A stretch of DNA of 64,000 nucleotides from Albula goreensis (lineage: Eukaryota; Chordata; Actinopteri; Albuliformes; Albulidae), in NCBI GenBank assembly GCA_022829145.1, contig CM040742.1, positions 9,735,131 to 9,799,130 on the forward strand. Reading direction: 5' to 3'. Made by a program: the position numbers and the translations under genes. Numbering within the stretch: the first letter of the stretch is position 1; each line of letters starts with the position of its first letter. The notes under the pieces were generated by a model, which was not told the origin of the DNA, made no database searches, and was given only the letters and a program-made list of their open reading frames with translations. Below are positions 25,801 to 36,430 of this stretch, in pieces.

Positions 25801-26641
25801 ATCTTATCTTATGAAACCACAAACTGAATACACAACAACAAACCTAGCGAGTGTTTGATGGAATAGTATGACTAGTTAGTGGTCGCAACACACTTAAATT
25901 ATATTTCGGGAATGGGCCCAAAACACCACAGTGGAATTACAATTACTATTAACATCGTTAGCACGTTAGCAACAGAAATTTGATTTCCGTCGATGGAAAG
26001 TTGCCAGGTCATACGGGCCAACAAATGTGTAACACATTTAGCAAAAGATGGAACACTTAACTCTGGAAGTATATGCCCTAGTTTTTTGGTCTTGGTCCTG
26101 GAAGTCGTGGGCTGCACAGAGTGACCAGGTGAGTGATTTATATAGGAGCATTATTAACTGCTCAATGTAACTATTAATTGTGATAAAAGTGCCGAAACAT
26201 ATACAGCGACTGGTCCAATATACATATACAGAATCCAATGTGGCTACAAGAGCATCTTCGCCATTTTGTAATTATGAAAATATGGCCGAAGCCCTGTTAC
26301 GTGAAAGCAGGTGTGCAAACGGATGTTTCTACATATTACTTGTTGTGGACGTTTTACACGGGTGTTTCGTTAATAAAGTAGTACTCCTCCGTTCTCTAAA
26401 TATATAGTTACTATAATTAATGATAGTTAGTTTTGCTAGTGTAGCTACTCTTGAAGGCTAGTCTTCTGGCGTTTGATACGTTGGAGTTGGCCGCCATATG
26501 TAAAGCCAAGCCGTTATGCATGTTATATAACGTTTGTTTTCCTGGAGTCGTTACCCGGGACCAGAAGATGGTGATGACGATGACTAGATGGGCCGTCAGA
26601 GTAAGGAAGCGGGCCGGTACCAAACTGTGCACTGCGGTCAT
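22816..26641 (-). CDS. tmem107: Transmembrane protein 107 (ciliary transition zone)
   Basis: TMEM107 is a four-pass membrane protein of the MKS module at the ciliary transition zone, needed for cilium formation and Hedgehog signalling. Coding exons (minus): 26641-26555, 25144-25077, 24674-24574, one of 24169-24073 or 23943-23847, and 22885-22816. Using either version of exon 4 the CDS is 423 bp, 140 aa, the same length as the human protein. The protein starts MTAVHSLVPARFLTLTAHLV, has membrane segments near the N-terminus, in LVVALSVTLGLFAVELAGFF, in exon 4, and in VEVFLFIAVLGL, and ends LGLKRKPL. Exon 4 is present twice, in equal size and phase (see separate entries), which is the notable feature. 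Start chosen at the ATG that aligns with the family N-terminus. Confidence 0.95.
23847..23943 (-). other. tmem107: tmem107 exon 4b (canonical-like version)
   Basis: A 97-bp exon with acceptor ATCAG and donor GTAAAA. It enters at phase 1 (joining T of exon 3 to give Ser) and leaves at phase 2. It encodes LAAHCSASVSLSFFVFQEWE then CWTYWVIFAFC. This matches the usual vertebrate TMEM107 sequence (AHCSASV, FFxFxxWEC, YWxIFxFC), so I take it as the ancestral version. Confidence 0.85.
24073..24169 (-). other. tmem107: tmem107 exon 4a (diverged duplicate)
   Basis: A second 97-bp exon lying 129 bp upstream, in transcript order, of exon 4b. Its acceptor is CTGCAG and its donor GTCAGT, with the same entry and exit phases. 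It encodes IAGHASASVSLLFFLFEQWP then CHVYWWILGFC, clearly homologous to 4b (shared AxHxSASVSL, FF, F, W, C, YW, FC). Because 97 is not a multiple of three, including both or neither would shift the frame, so any intact protein must use exactly one. Confidence 0.8.
24462..24507. repeat. (TGTA)n microsatellite in tmem107 intron 3
   Basis: About eleven TGTA units, with one TGCA variant, lie between tmem107 exons 3 and 4a. Confidence 0.9.
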
Positions 26642-28032
26642 GACCCCGTGGCCTAGAGCTGGTGTGGGAAAACTGCAAGTTTGAACAAAGAGAAAGAAGT
26701 CCAGCTGTAAGTCTTAGGTTATGTATAATGTGCAGTGCTTTGCAACAATTTCTGCAAAAGCAAACAATGATGATGCCATCTAGCCTGTATGTTTTAATTT
26801 GCTACTGCCGTTAATTGGAAGTCTGGCGGGCGTAGCTGAACTGCATACCTATAAGGTGTTCAGCATAATGTAAAGTAAGGTAATGTACACTTGTGCAAAT
26901 GGACTAATGTACGCCAGGTAACTAAAATTGTTCCGGTGGTTAGTATTGCTCACAACTCATTGCTGGTATAGTATATTAAACATGTGTGCTGAAAAGTAAA
27001 ACATGCTGTACTCTTGTAAATACGAGGGTTTTGTTGACTTTTCGTATATTTCTGAAATTGTGCCATCGTAGTATTCGTCGAGTCTGCCTTGTGTAAGGGC
27101 ATCTGCACAATTACTGTAACGTCATATTTTCAAACAGTGTAGACGTCGCTTGCTAGGTGGGGTACTAGACTTGGTATTTTAGCCTACGTCGTGACAAATC
27201 TAAGTTAAGCTTACTCGTTTTTGTTCTCAGCCGAAAACATTCTATTAGCTATCACCCTTTGTCTCTCCTAGATAAGTAGCCGCTTGGTCTCACAGTCGTG
27301 ACAGAAAATATTGCTTGGTTAGCAGACTTGGACTGTAGTGGCCAGTGGCAGCTAATGCTAAAAAGGACTGGCGAAGTTGGTTTGTTATGCCAGTGATACA
27401 TTAATTTACTAACGTAATGCAAAAAGAATATTCCCTGGTAATCAAACGAACACTTTTAGTACGAATGGAATTTTCAGTGATCTACTGTTATAAATTTTGA
27501 TACACATGTTGTCGAAATTATAAAGAAAAGCATGTTACCAGTAGTTGAATCCGACTCGTTGCTACAGCAACTGAAGAGAACTGGTTTCTCTCGCGATATG
27601 TGCCACTCTCGTTTTATATTTGTCGTCGCTATGAAGTGTTTCTTGGATTTAACTTGCAAATACATTGTGCGGAATTAAGATTGACCGCAGTATATATATA
27701 GAGGTAAAGCACTTTCTTTTATTTATGATTGCTTTACCCAAATGTGCAACTAAACATGCACGTTTTTTTGTCTGAAATACGCACCAATCAGAATGTCGCT
27801 GGACTGAGTATGCTAATAAGATTGATGTAAAGCGTTCGGAATGCCTCGTTTAATCGCTGCGTGATCACTTACATTCAAGGTTTGTATTTGCGCTGTAAAT
27901 GTGTTACACAATACGTCAAACAAATAATTGTGTCTGAAATGCGGAGTAAGACTAGATATGAATGAAGTCATACAACCATGACTGAAGTATCAATTCATTT
28001 GGGGTATGACTATACCAGTGACATCAGTGGGT
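26642..28032. other. Spacer between divergent tmem107 and U8
   Basis: This holds the tmem107 promoter and 5' UTR on its left side and the U8 promoter on its right. No coding exon is supported. A candidate proximal element for U8 is listed separately. Confidence 0.5.
27972..27990 (+). promoter_or_regulatory. Candidate snRNA-type PSE of the U8 gene
   Basis: The sequence ACAACCATGACTGAAGTAT lies 43-61 bp upstream of the U8 start. That is the usual place of the proximal sequence element of Pol II snRNA-type genes, and it partly fits the loose vertebrate PSE consensus. No TATA box follows, consistent with Pol II. Tentative. Confidence 0.35.
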
Positions 28033-28168
28033 ATCGTCAGTGAGGTACATCCTTACCTGTTACTCCAGAAATGGAGTTGCAGAAAATGATGAATGGAAGC
28101 TATGAGATGCTGATTATAAGCTCTTGGCTTTTGGGGACCAGCAACACCCCATTAGACCCATTCTGATT
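28033..28168 (+). ncRNA. snord118: U8 snoRNA (box C/D, SNORD118)
   Basis: U8 is the vertebrate C/D snoRNA needed for maturation of 5.8S and 28S rRNA. The 5' end ATCGTCAG followed by ATCCTTACCTGTTAC matches the conserved U8 5' region that pairs with pre-28S rRNA. A hairpin ACTCCA-GAAA-TGGAGT (28062-28077) follows, then box C ATGATGA at 28086-28092, the conserved GCAACACCC near 28141, and box D CTGA at 28163-28166 before the 3' end. Length is about 136 nt, like human U8. A 3' box lies 23 bp downstream, indicating an independent snRNA-type transcription unit. It lies head-to-head with tmem107, unlike in human, where it sits in the TMEM107 3' UTR. Confidence 0.9.
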
Positions 28169-28190
28169 TTCACTGACGATGATTTCAGGA

Positions 28191-28203
28191 GTTTAAAGTA
28201 AAG
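28191..28203 (+). terminator. snRNA-type 3' box of U8
   Basis: GTTTAAAGTAAAG fits the 3' box consensus of Pol II snRNA genes (GTTT, then AAA, purine, two bases, AGA) and starts 23 bp past the mature U8 end, where 3'-extended U8 precursors are expected to end. Confidence 0.65.
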
Positions 28204-28422
28204 TATAATGGTTACATGGAATGGAGCATATATTGCATATTCGCAGTATGTGGTAACAGTAACCTGCTGTTGCTATTCGTAGCGAAGTAGTGAAACAATC
28301 AAACACAGTGGAAGGGGGGAAACGTGTATTTGTAATGCAGAAATATGCAATAGCCTTTTTATCGTCTGTAGGTCTGACTACATTTTTTGGATTTTTGGGT
28401 AAATGCAAACCCGCAGCTCACA

Positions 28423-28504
28423 GACGAGGTGGCCGAGTGGTTAAGGCGATGGACTGCTAATCCATTGTGCTCTGCACGCGTGGGTTCGAATCCCATCCTC
28501 GTCG
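28423..28504 (+). tRNA. tRNA-Ser (anticodon GCT)
   Basis: An 82-nt class II tRNA opening GACGAGGTGGCCGAGTGG, with anticodon loop CTGCTAA (GCT at 28456-28458), a long variable arm, B box GGTTCGAATCC and acceptor end CCTCGTC plus G. A TTTTT terminator follows at 28515-28519. It appears identical or nearly identical to the human tRNA-Ser(GCT). Confidence 0.97.
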
Positions 28505-28719
28505 CAGGAAAGCATTTTTCTTGCACGTCTTATGAAGATTGATGCATTTACATACGTGCTATGTAGCGTTTATACAACTCGACAGCTGTTATTAATTTGA
28601 AAAAATGAAAAACGTAATCAGTTAGTCTGGTGTAAAGCCTGTGTATATATTTAGTAAGTTAAGCTACAACATCATATTTGATCCTTTTTGCGACGTACTT
28701 GATAAAAACTGATTTATAA

Positions 28720-28851
<132 letters not shown>

Positions 28852-29254
28852 TAACGGCTGTGTTTTTGATGCAAAACTTATGTGAATTCTGAAGGTGAAA
28901 ATAGCAATGCAAGCATTGTATGTATTACATACAGTATAATATACAGTTTGAAACTAACAACTGTGCATGAACCAGGATGTGACAGTAAAAGTTACATATA
29001 TAAAAATAAAAGGTTACAAACAAATCATTGTGGAAAAATAAACACAGTTGACATTTTATGTTAAAATTGAAATTTATGCTGCAAATACAGGCTTTCTTAC
29101 AAAACGGCAGGATATTACCAAAAAGTAATTTAGAAAACGTTTTCCGCTATTCTATTATATGTGCACAATTTGTGATCTTTTTTATTTATCCATTCTTGTA
29201 AGAAAAACGGTGGACTCTTTTGGGAGCACAAATTTTCAAGGTAAAATCGTCCAT

Positions 29255-29336
29255 TGGCAGCGGTGGGATTCGAACCCACGCCTCCAGAGAGACTGGAGCC
29301 TAAATCCAGCGCCTTAGACCGCTCGGCCACGCTACC
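29255..29336 (-). tRNA. tRNA-Leu (anticodon TAG)
   Basis: An 82-nt class II tRNA on the minus strand with the same backbone as the Leu(AAG) gene at 14.9 kb. The anticodon loop is TTTAGGC (TAG, plus-strand 29300-29302). The B box is GGTTCGAATCC and the discriminator is A. TTTT follows at 29246-29243. Stems look intact. Confidence 0.97.
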
Positions 29337-30790
29337 GTTGCGGTGACTGCGTAATTTGGTAGGAACACAATCAGTTAGTAAGAAGATTTTAAATGGAATT
29401 AGAGATGTTACAGTCACTTAGCTTGAAATAACAATAATTAAAGCTGTTTACAGTTCTTATGAGCAAATCCTTTTCCATTAACTCTGACATGATCCGTCGC
29501 TTTTTGTAATCAAACTTGTCAAGATACAACGACAATACAGTGTATCAACATATTCAGGTAACTCATAATTTACCCACATTATTGTGTTAAATTAACGTCA
29601 TATAGTAACGTTTTGCGTCGGAGTCTGACATCTGCCCTCTTGTGGTCGAATAAAGTCCCTATTTCTAATCGTCCTCCCCGGGAGCTGTCTACCCTACCCT
29701 GACACAAGATGGCGGCGAGTAGTGCCGATTATGCTGAGCAGATGGGCTGACAGGTTTATCCAAAATCAGCAACAGGACCTGTTATCCCGTTTATTTCATC
29801 CGCATTAGAGACACATCGACTAATAATTTACATGCATGGTGTGACAAAATAGCATTGCATTTTGGAGATGTGTATGCGATAAACACAGGGCCAGTGCACC
29901 TTTTTACCACTAGGCGTCACACTTGTACAACTTTTTTTGCTGTACACATCGGTTAAACCTTCGTTTCACTGCCACAGTGTTGTATACATTCACATATTAA
30001 AAAAATAAAACTTAAGTGAGAGTATTAGTCATAATGAGGTGGAATATTTCACTCTGGTTGGTTACTGTTTGCTGGAAGTTCCTGGAGCCACAGCAAGTGT
30101 CCCATTCCCTCTCTGCAGAGGAGCACAACCCCCTCCCTCCAAATTAATATCTGTTATTAATACTGCATGTTCCTCTTTCCCCCACTGTGCCCATTAGAAC
30201 TGCTGCTCCATGCAACATCTCTCAACAAGCCCAAAGCTGCCATAGGTCAGACAACTAAAGTGTATGTATTGATTCTCTTCCATGTAGCCATATTTGAAGA
30301 AAATAAATAAAACACTGGAAAATTTACATATGTGAAACATTTGGGGGTTGTTCTTTGAATTATTTGCTAATAATCAGTCCCTCTTATAAAATAAGCAGCC
30401 AATCTATGTAAAATAGATGCATTAATATCACAAACTGTAAGTATGAGGTTGCTACACTCCTCAGTGACTCAAGAGACCTGTGGCTATCTGTGTTTTTCAC
30501 ATTGATCACCAATTTCACAAATTAAAGCATTTACTTATTACAAAATTACTATTATTTGTAATTATTTAAGTAACAATCTTACTGTTTTAATCTTTATATT
30601 CTTAATGTGATAAAGGAAACTCCATTGAGTCTCGCAGGTCAGAGATTCACTGTTGCCTGCCTGGCTTTCCCAGAGTTCTGTGGGGGCCAGTTCTCCCTCG
30701 CCCAATCATGCTGACGTTTTTGAGTCCAACACAGTATATGTGTATGTGGAGTCTGCAGTTTTCACCATTAATGACCTGGATGCCTATGGA

Positions 30791-30873
<83 letters not shown>

Positions 30874-31323
30874 CGCATACACATGTCAGTAAATGCATGT
30901 GAGTGTGTGGTGTGTCATTAAAGCGGCTGAAGCTCTGTTTGAAGTGGTGCAGAGGCGGTGTGCGTTTGTGGTTTTGATCAGGAAGTGGGAAGGGACACAG
31001 CAGGTGTGAGGGGTGGTAGCGTTTTTTAAGAGGCAGTAAAGATTTCCCCCCACGCACCCCAAGCTTCTCATCTACGTGGACATCATTACTCCTCTTTTTC
31101 ACCCCCTTCTCCCTCTCCCTCTCTCATTACTGCATTCTCAGGAAAGTAACAGTGCTCTTGCTTGCTAAATTACAGACAGACCATGCATGTAAACTTCACA
31201 CGACACACTGAGACCAGTCCACAGTGGGGCAGAGTTGCACAAATCTGCTGGCTCATGAAAAATTCACAGCGAGACAGTGAAATGACCACAGGCAAAGCAG
31301 GGCATAAAAACCAATTTGAGACG
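29337..31323. other. Spacer left of actinodin
   Basis: No coding exon is supported. A YY1-like AAGATGGCGGC sits at 29706-29716 with a short open frame that soon stops. A pure GT run lies at 30797-30872. The rest is AT-rich unique sequence. Confidence 0.5.
30797..30872. repeat. (GT)n microsatellite
   Basis: A pure run of about 38 GT units; the open frames across it are products of the repeat. Confidence 0.97.
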
Positions 31324-31329
31324 TTTATT
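31324..31329 (-). terminator. Candidate actinodin poly(A) signal
   Basis: AATAAA on the minus strand (TTTATT on plus), about 730 bp past the actinodin stop codon. It is the most plausible signal seen in the downstream stretch, but other ends are possible. Confidence 0.4.
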
Positions 31330-31818
31330 CTCTTTTTGTTGTAATTAATCCAAAGTATATTTGGTAAGGTTATTGCTGACGAAATACTGGAGGGGATGAT
31401 GATGAAAAAGAGAATGACAGGAAACAGGATAGGGTGTGTGGTGCTCTGACATGTGTGGGAACCCTGGAGGTAATATAAAAAGTTAGTTTTGAAAACAAAA
31501 ATACATAACACACATTCCCGTGAATCCACTGTCTGGGTGTGAAACCTGCCCAAACTGACAGACATTAAAACAAAACCAGCCTAAGTATGCAGAGCTCAGG
31601 TTCAAAGGCTAAGGGTTGAAAGTCAGAGTGTAAAACTGGCCAGTTTCCCCCAGCACAGCCCAGGATATGACATCAACACATGTCATATGATACAGACATG
31701 TGTCACAGAACCAGTTTTACACCGGTATGCAACTGTGTCACACTGATCAATACTCTAACTCAGCCCCATTTACTGTGTGTATGTGTGGCTGGGTGAATGG
31801 CTGTGCACGCATGTGGGG

Positions 31819-31849
<31 letters not shown>

Positions 31850-32056
31850 AGAAGTATGTGTTTGTGTGGGAGTTATGTGTATAAATATAATGATGAGAAG
31901 AGTAGAACAGCAGAGATATGCAAACAAAACTACATTTCTGTCTATTTCGTTCAACATTTCGGAACTGTTTAATTTCTGTTCACATTCTGGCTGTCTGCAT
32001 TGGAACCATGAGGCTCAAAGAAGGAGTTGGATGGTTTGGGCCAGGGCCAGGCGGAG

Positions 32057-34842
32057 TTAATCTTCTTCGGGGGCAGGCTTGCTGTAGAGGTAGGGGTCGA
32101 AGAGGTCGCGCCGATAGTCATACAGGAAGGGGCTGAGTTTCTTATTCTTGCCGAGGGGGAGGGGCTGTGGTTCAGGGATAAGCAGAGCTGGGTCTTCCTC
32201 AGCAGCATCCTCCTCTTCCTCGCCTGTGGCCTCAGGTTCGGGTTCGGGCTCGGGTGGGGGTGGAGGGGGCGGGGCGGGCTTGGTTTTGATAGGGCGGGGC
32301 GGGTGGTCTATCAGGCAGTCTGGGTCCCAGTAGGGATCACAGTCATACTCCATCCCCTTGAACACCAGCGGGGGAGGGGGTGGGAGGGACTTTTTGGGAG
32401 CTGGGGGGGGTGGTGGAGGGGGAGGTGGGGCGGGTGTGGCTGGGGCAGGGGGCTCCTTGGCTGGGGTCTCAGATTTGGGCTTACAGGCTGGGTGGTACCT
32501 GGGGTCGCAGAGCACAGGTATGGCACCTGTAGGCAGGTAGACCAGTTGAGGCTTGCACAGGGGGTCCTTAGGGTTGCACAGGTACACCACGTCTGCCTGG
32601 GACATGGGTGGGGGTGGTGGGGGAGGGGCAGTGGTGGCTGGGGGTGGGGGAGGGGGAGGAGGCGTGCTTGGGGGGGGGGGGAGGGGCAGCTTTGCACTTT
32701 TTGTCTTTGGCGGGGTCGCACTTGGCAGGTAGCACGCCCATCTTGCTCTGGTACTCAGAGGCGTTGGGGCCATGCACCAGCTCCAGGTGCCTCATCTGCT
32801 GGTACAGCATTCGGATCCGATCGATCTCATACAGCTGAGAGACACAAAGCACCCACATTACACTACTTTATACTACAGTACATTACAGGACATTACCCTC
32901 CTTTACACTACATTACATTACAGGACATTACTCAACATTACACTACAGTACATCACATCACACCACACTACACTACATTACATTACAGGAATTTGCCAGA
33001 CACTGTTATCCAGAGTGACTTACATTAAGCAGACAAGTGCATAGACCAGTGCTGAAGTACAAAAATACCCCCAGAAATGTGCAGACATGTGTATTTGAAC
33101 TGGAAAGTTGTTGATTAACCTGTAAAGGAGTCTGTACACAGTAACACACTCCTCACTCTTTGTGCTGAGGATGGCCAAGCTGGAGAGCCATAGGGTGCGC
33201 AAGTTTGGGCTTAATCAGCACTTAATTGATCTGTTAGTAGAGGTAATTAAACAGGTAAGGAGCTTCCTTTGGTATCTTGGGTCTTAATCAGTTGCTTATT
33301 TGTGAAGTGAAAACAAAAGGCATCCCTCTGTGGCTTTGTCCCTCCCTCTCCCTCCCATGATGCTCTGCTCACCCCCTCGATGTGGCCGATGCTGTTGTAG
33401 TAGCGGTAGTAGCTCTGGAAGTCCGGCGAGTTGCGGTACCATTTTGGGTCAATGTGGCGCTTGGGTCGCGAGTGGGACAGGAAGCCATGGGCCTGCTCTG
33501 GCGCGATGTCCAACGAGCTGGCGGGGGCCGGAGCTGGGGTGGGGGGTGTATAACACATACAGACTTCAGCTCACTGAAGTCTGTATGTGTTATACACATC
33601 TCCACATCAAAGAGGAGCTACAACTGCCTACGTTACTGACACAGACCAGGTACAGCCTACACCTGCACACAGGTAACACTCATACTGGATGGCAAAAACA
33701 CTTGTACAGAGGTAACACTCATACAGGACATTAAACACACCTACAAACTCTAGCTATCCAGCTGGCTTGTGAGCTCCCTGCAAGTCAATACACACCTCCC
33801 TATCTTTTTAAACACATTTTAGGCCCTATTTTGCTGATTGATTTTTAACATCGAATCATATTCCTTTTCTACAGAGGGAGCAAAAATACTGAAATGCCCA
33901 CTGCTGCCTTTCTCTCTGCAGTCTCCCACCTAAGCTGCGCAGTCACTCTGCAGTCTCCCACCTAAGCTGCGCAGTCACTCTGCAGTCTCCCACCTAAGCT
34001 GCGCAGTCACTCTGCAGCCTCCCACCTAAGCTGCGCAGTCACTTTGCAGTCTCCCACCTAAGCTGCGCAGTCACTCTGCAGTCTCCCACCTAAGCTGTGC
34101 AGTCACTCTGCAGCCTCCCACCTAAGCTGTGCAGTCACTCTGCAGTCTCCCACCTAAGCTGCGCAGTCACTCTGCAGTCTCCCACCTAAGCTGCGCAGTC
34201 ACTTTGCAGTCTCCCACCTAAGCTGCGCAGTCACTCTGCAGTCTCCCAGCTGAGCTGTGCAGACTGCAGGTGTTGGACCAGCCAAAGTCATCACTGTGTT
34301 GCACTGAGACAGATATAACTCTACAACCTTACCCCCTCCCAGGCGGTGCTGCCAGGCAGCCAGTTTTACAGTCATACACCGCCCCCTGCTGCATCACCAC
34401 TTACCTTCATTTTTTATTATCTTCATCAAAGAAGTGGCTTCCAGGAAACCTGAAGAAAAATGAAATGGAGAGAGAGGGAGAAACGTTAAAATAAGTTTTC
34501 TCCAAAATGTGTAAGCCCTCCTGTCCTGCAAGGAGAGTCACAGACTTTTCTGTAATACAAGCAAAGAAGAGAGAAAATCTATCCAGGAGTTTCCTATGTT
34601 CCTACACTGTGATGAACTGTTGTAGAATCTGCACTGATATGAATGTGCAGTGAATACTGGGAAACACTAAATGGGCAGAGTGACTCACACAGACACAATG
34701 ATAACAGAGAGACAGAGAGAGGGAGATAAATAGTGGGAGAGGGCCAGAGAAAGGGAAAGAGACAGGCAGAGAGAGGTACTGACGAACCTGGCTGCAGTGT
34801 CAGGCAGCATAGCGCCCCCAGGAGGGCCACGTGAGAAATCAT
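32057..34842 (-). CDS. Actinodin family protein (fin actinotrichia)
   Basis: Actinodins are structural proteins of actinotrichia, the fibres that support the fin fold, and are missing from tetrapods. Coding exons (minus): 34842-34788, 34449-34405, 33533-33373, 32834-32057; phases agree and give about 345 aa. Visible parts: a signal peptide [18 protein letters not shown], a dibasic [10 protein letters not shown] site, the family core [19 protein letters not shown] and [18 protein letters not shown], then a long proline-rich tail carrying four cysteine motifs ([35 protein letters not shown]), and an acidic end. The last exon has one base too many in a 12-base C-run (plus-strand G 32670-32681), which breaks the frame between KAAPPPP and STPPPPPP. 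Eleven C would restore a continuous reading, so a sequencing error is likely. I cannot say which of the fish paralogues (and1-and4) this is. Confidence 0.9.
32860..33030. repeat. ACATT/ACACT pentamer array with dispersed-repeat end
   Basis: Degenerate five-base repeats (ACACT, ACATT) end in CAGACACTGTTATCCAGAG TGACTTACA-like sequence, a motif widespread in teleost repeats. It lies in the last actinodin intron. Confidence 0.7.
33546..33597. repeat. Perfect 24-bp inverted repeat with 4-base loop
   Basis: Arms 33546-33569 and 33574-33597 are exact reverse complements (GTGTATAACACATACAG and onward), with loop CTCA. The hairpin ends 11 bp from the actinodin exon 3 acceptor (AG at 33535-33534), so it lies at the 3' end of that intron. 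It may come from a template-switch event. Confidence 0.97.
33914..34266. repeat. 32-bp minisatellite, about 11 copies
   Basis: Tandem units of the type CAGTCTCCCACCTAAGCTGC continuing GCAGTCACTCTG, with few differences (CTGTGC for CTGCGC, CAGCCT for CAGTCT). It fills much of actinodin intron 2. Confidence 0.95.
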
Positions 34843-36373
34843 TCTCTCCACCTGCAACCCAATAAACAAATCAGTCAATCATCCTGACCAGTCAAAGCAG
34901 TCAGAATCTGACCATTTCCTGATTGTTCTAGGCTAATAGCAAAGAAGGAGGGGTAAGCCTCAGTAATCCTGGGAAGCACAGGGAGGTAAGACATCATTAA
35001 AAATCATGAAGCAGTGAAAATGCCCATAAAAGTGATCATTAAAGAAAACATTTCAGCTTCTACAGAAAGGAGAGCTGAGGTTAAATGTGATCAAACAGGA
35101 AATGGCCAAATCATCTGTAAAACTGACCAAAATCCCTGGAGTTGCTCCAATGGGACAAAGGAACCAGTACTGTCAAACAGAAAGCAGGTACGATTCTGAC
35201 CAGCCAATAACTGCCTTCATCTCTCTCCTTCTGTCTCTCTTTGATCAGAGGACACCCCGCCCCCCTCTCCCACCCCCCGTAGAGTTTTTTTTAACAACAT
35301 GCATCTGGAGAGCCCCCAACCTTTCAGTGGCACTAACATTTTAACCCCCCCTCCCCTCCATTTCTGTAATGAGGCCAATTTAATTGCAGAAGAAATTATA
35401 TTGCGTCTGATAATTGAAGACAGATGAGAGGACAGCTACTGCTCAGCACTTAAATCCAGCACTTTCCTCACTTTGGGCCCACAGCACAATGTCTGTGCAT
35501 TGCACACATACGACATAAGTCGTCTTTATATCTGCAGATGAAGAAAACACTGTACTTCTATTTACCCCTTTACTGAGTTTGATACAAGATCAGAAACCTC
35601 ACATCATCATTTGTGTACTTTTTACGTTCCTGTTTGTGAAAAATAGCTTATTCAAAACTCAAAGGGTTCTGTTTTAACCACCAAAACTTAGGCACAATGA
35701 TCTAAAAAAGAATATATTTAATAATGGGTTCATTGTTTGTGTGGTATCTGTCTCCTTATTCTACATTGCAGCTGTATTTTGCTTGTTGAAATATGATGTG
35801 TCACATAGAAGGCAATCATGACACTTTTTTCTTGAAGTTTTTTTTTTTTTTTTTTTTTACAATTTTGATAAAAACATTTGGACAACACAGACAAAATACA
35901 ATTTGTGTTAAAAAATTGATTGTCTACAGAATGACAATGGTGAAAAATCTACTATTTATTTTTTACATATGTGTGTGTTTGAATTTAACTTGCACTGAAA
36001 TCTAGTTTCTTGTAAATCATAATGAAAACTAGCTAACAACATTTAAAAACCACAACTAAATGAATATCACACTCAACACAATAGAACACAAAATGTTTAA
36101 ATGCCCCTGAAGCAAGTGGGTGACTTAGAAAAAAAAAGTGATCAAATAGCCAACACCCATAAGATAGAACATATATGTGCATGTCTGACAGAAAATTTCC
36201 TCTCTTTTAAATCAAGTTTTAGATTTTAATACATCAGAATCTTTGCACAATATCTTTACTGAACAGCCTTAGTGCTGAAGTTAAAATGGCATTTTTTTTC
36301 TAGTCTATTATAGCTGTAACATCATTCAAGGCAATGACTGTAACAGATTTAACGGCTCCTGGCCGCTACTCAC

Positions 36374-36430
36374 CTACATGCGCAAGGTTCCCCCTTTGTC
36401 AGGTAAAGAGGGAGACTGAGATAAATAACC
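36374..36430 (-). other. Candidate actinodin 5' UTR exon
   Basis: The first coding exon of actinodin starts with an acceptor (TTGCAG, AG at 34853-34852) nine bases before its ATG, so a 5' non-coding exon must lie upstream. The sequence ending CGCATGTAG with donor GTGAGT (36373-36368), preceded by an AT-rich TTATTTATC about 50 bp further up, is the best candidate seen. This is an inference from splice-site quality. Confidence 0.35.

Noticed and set aside
30647-31102. 151-codon frame with a Thr-His run
   Set aside because: It spans a GT microsatellite; no similarity to known proteins and no splice context.
32027-33028. 333-codon plus-strand Gly/Trp-rich frame
   Set aside because: It is the antisense of the proline-rich actinodin exon; the conserved actinodin sequence is on the minus strand.
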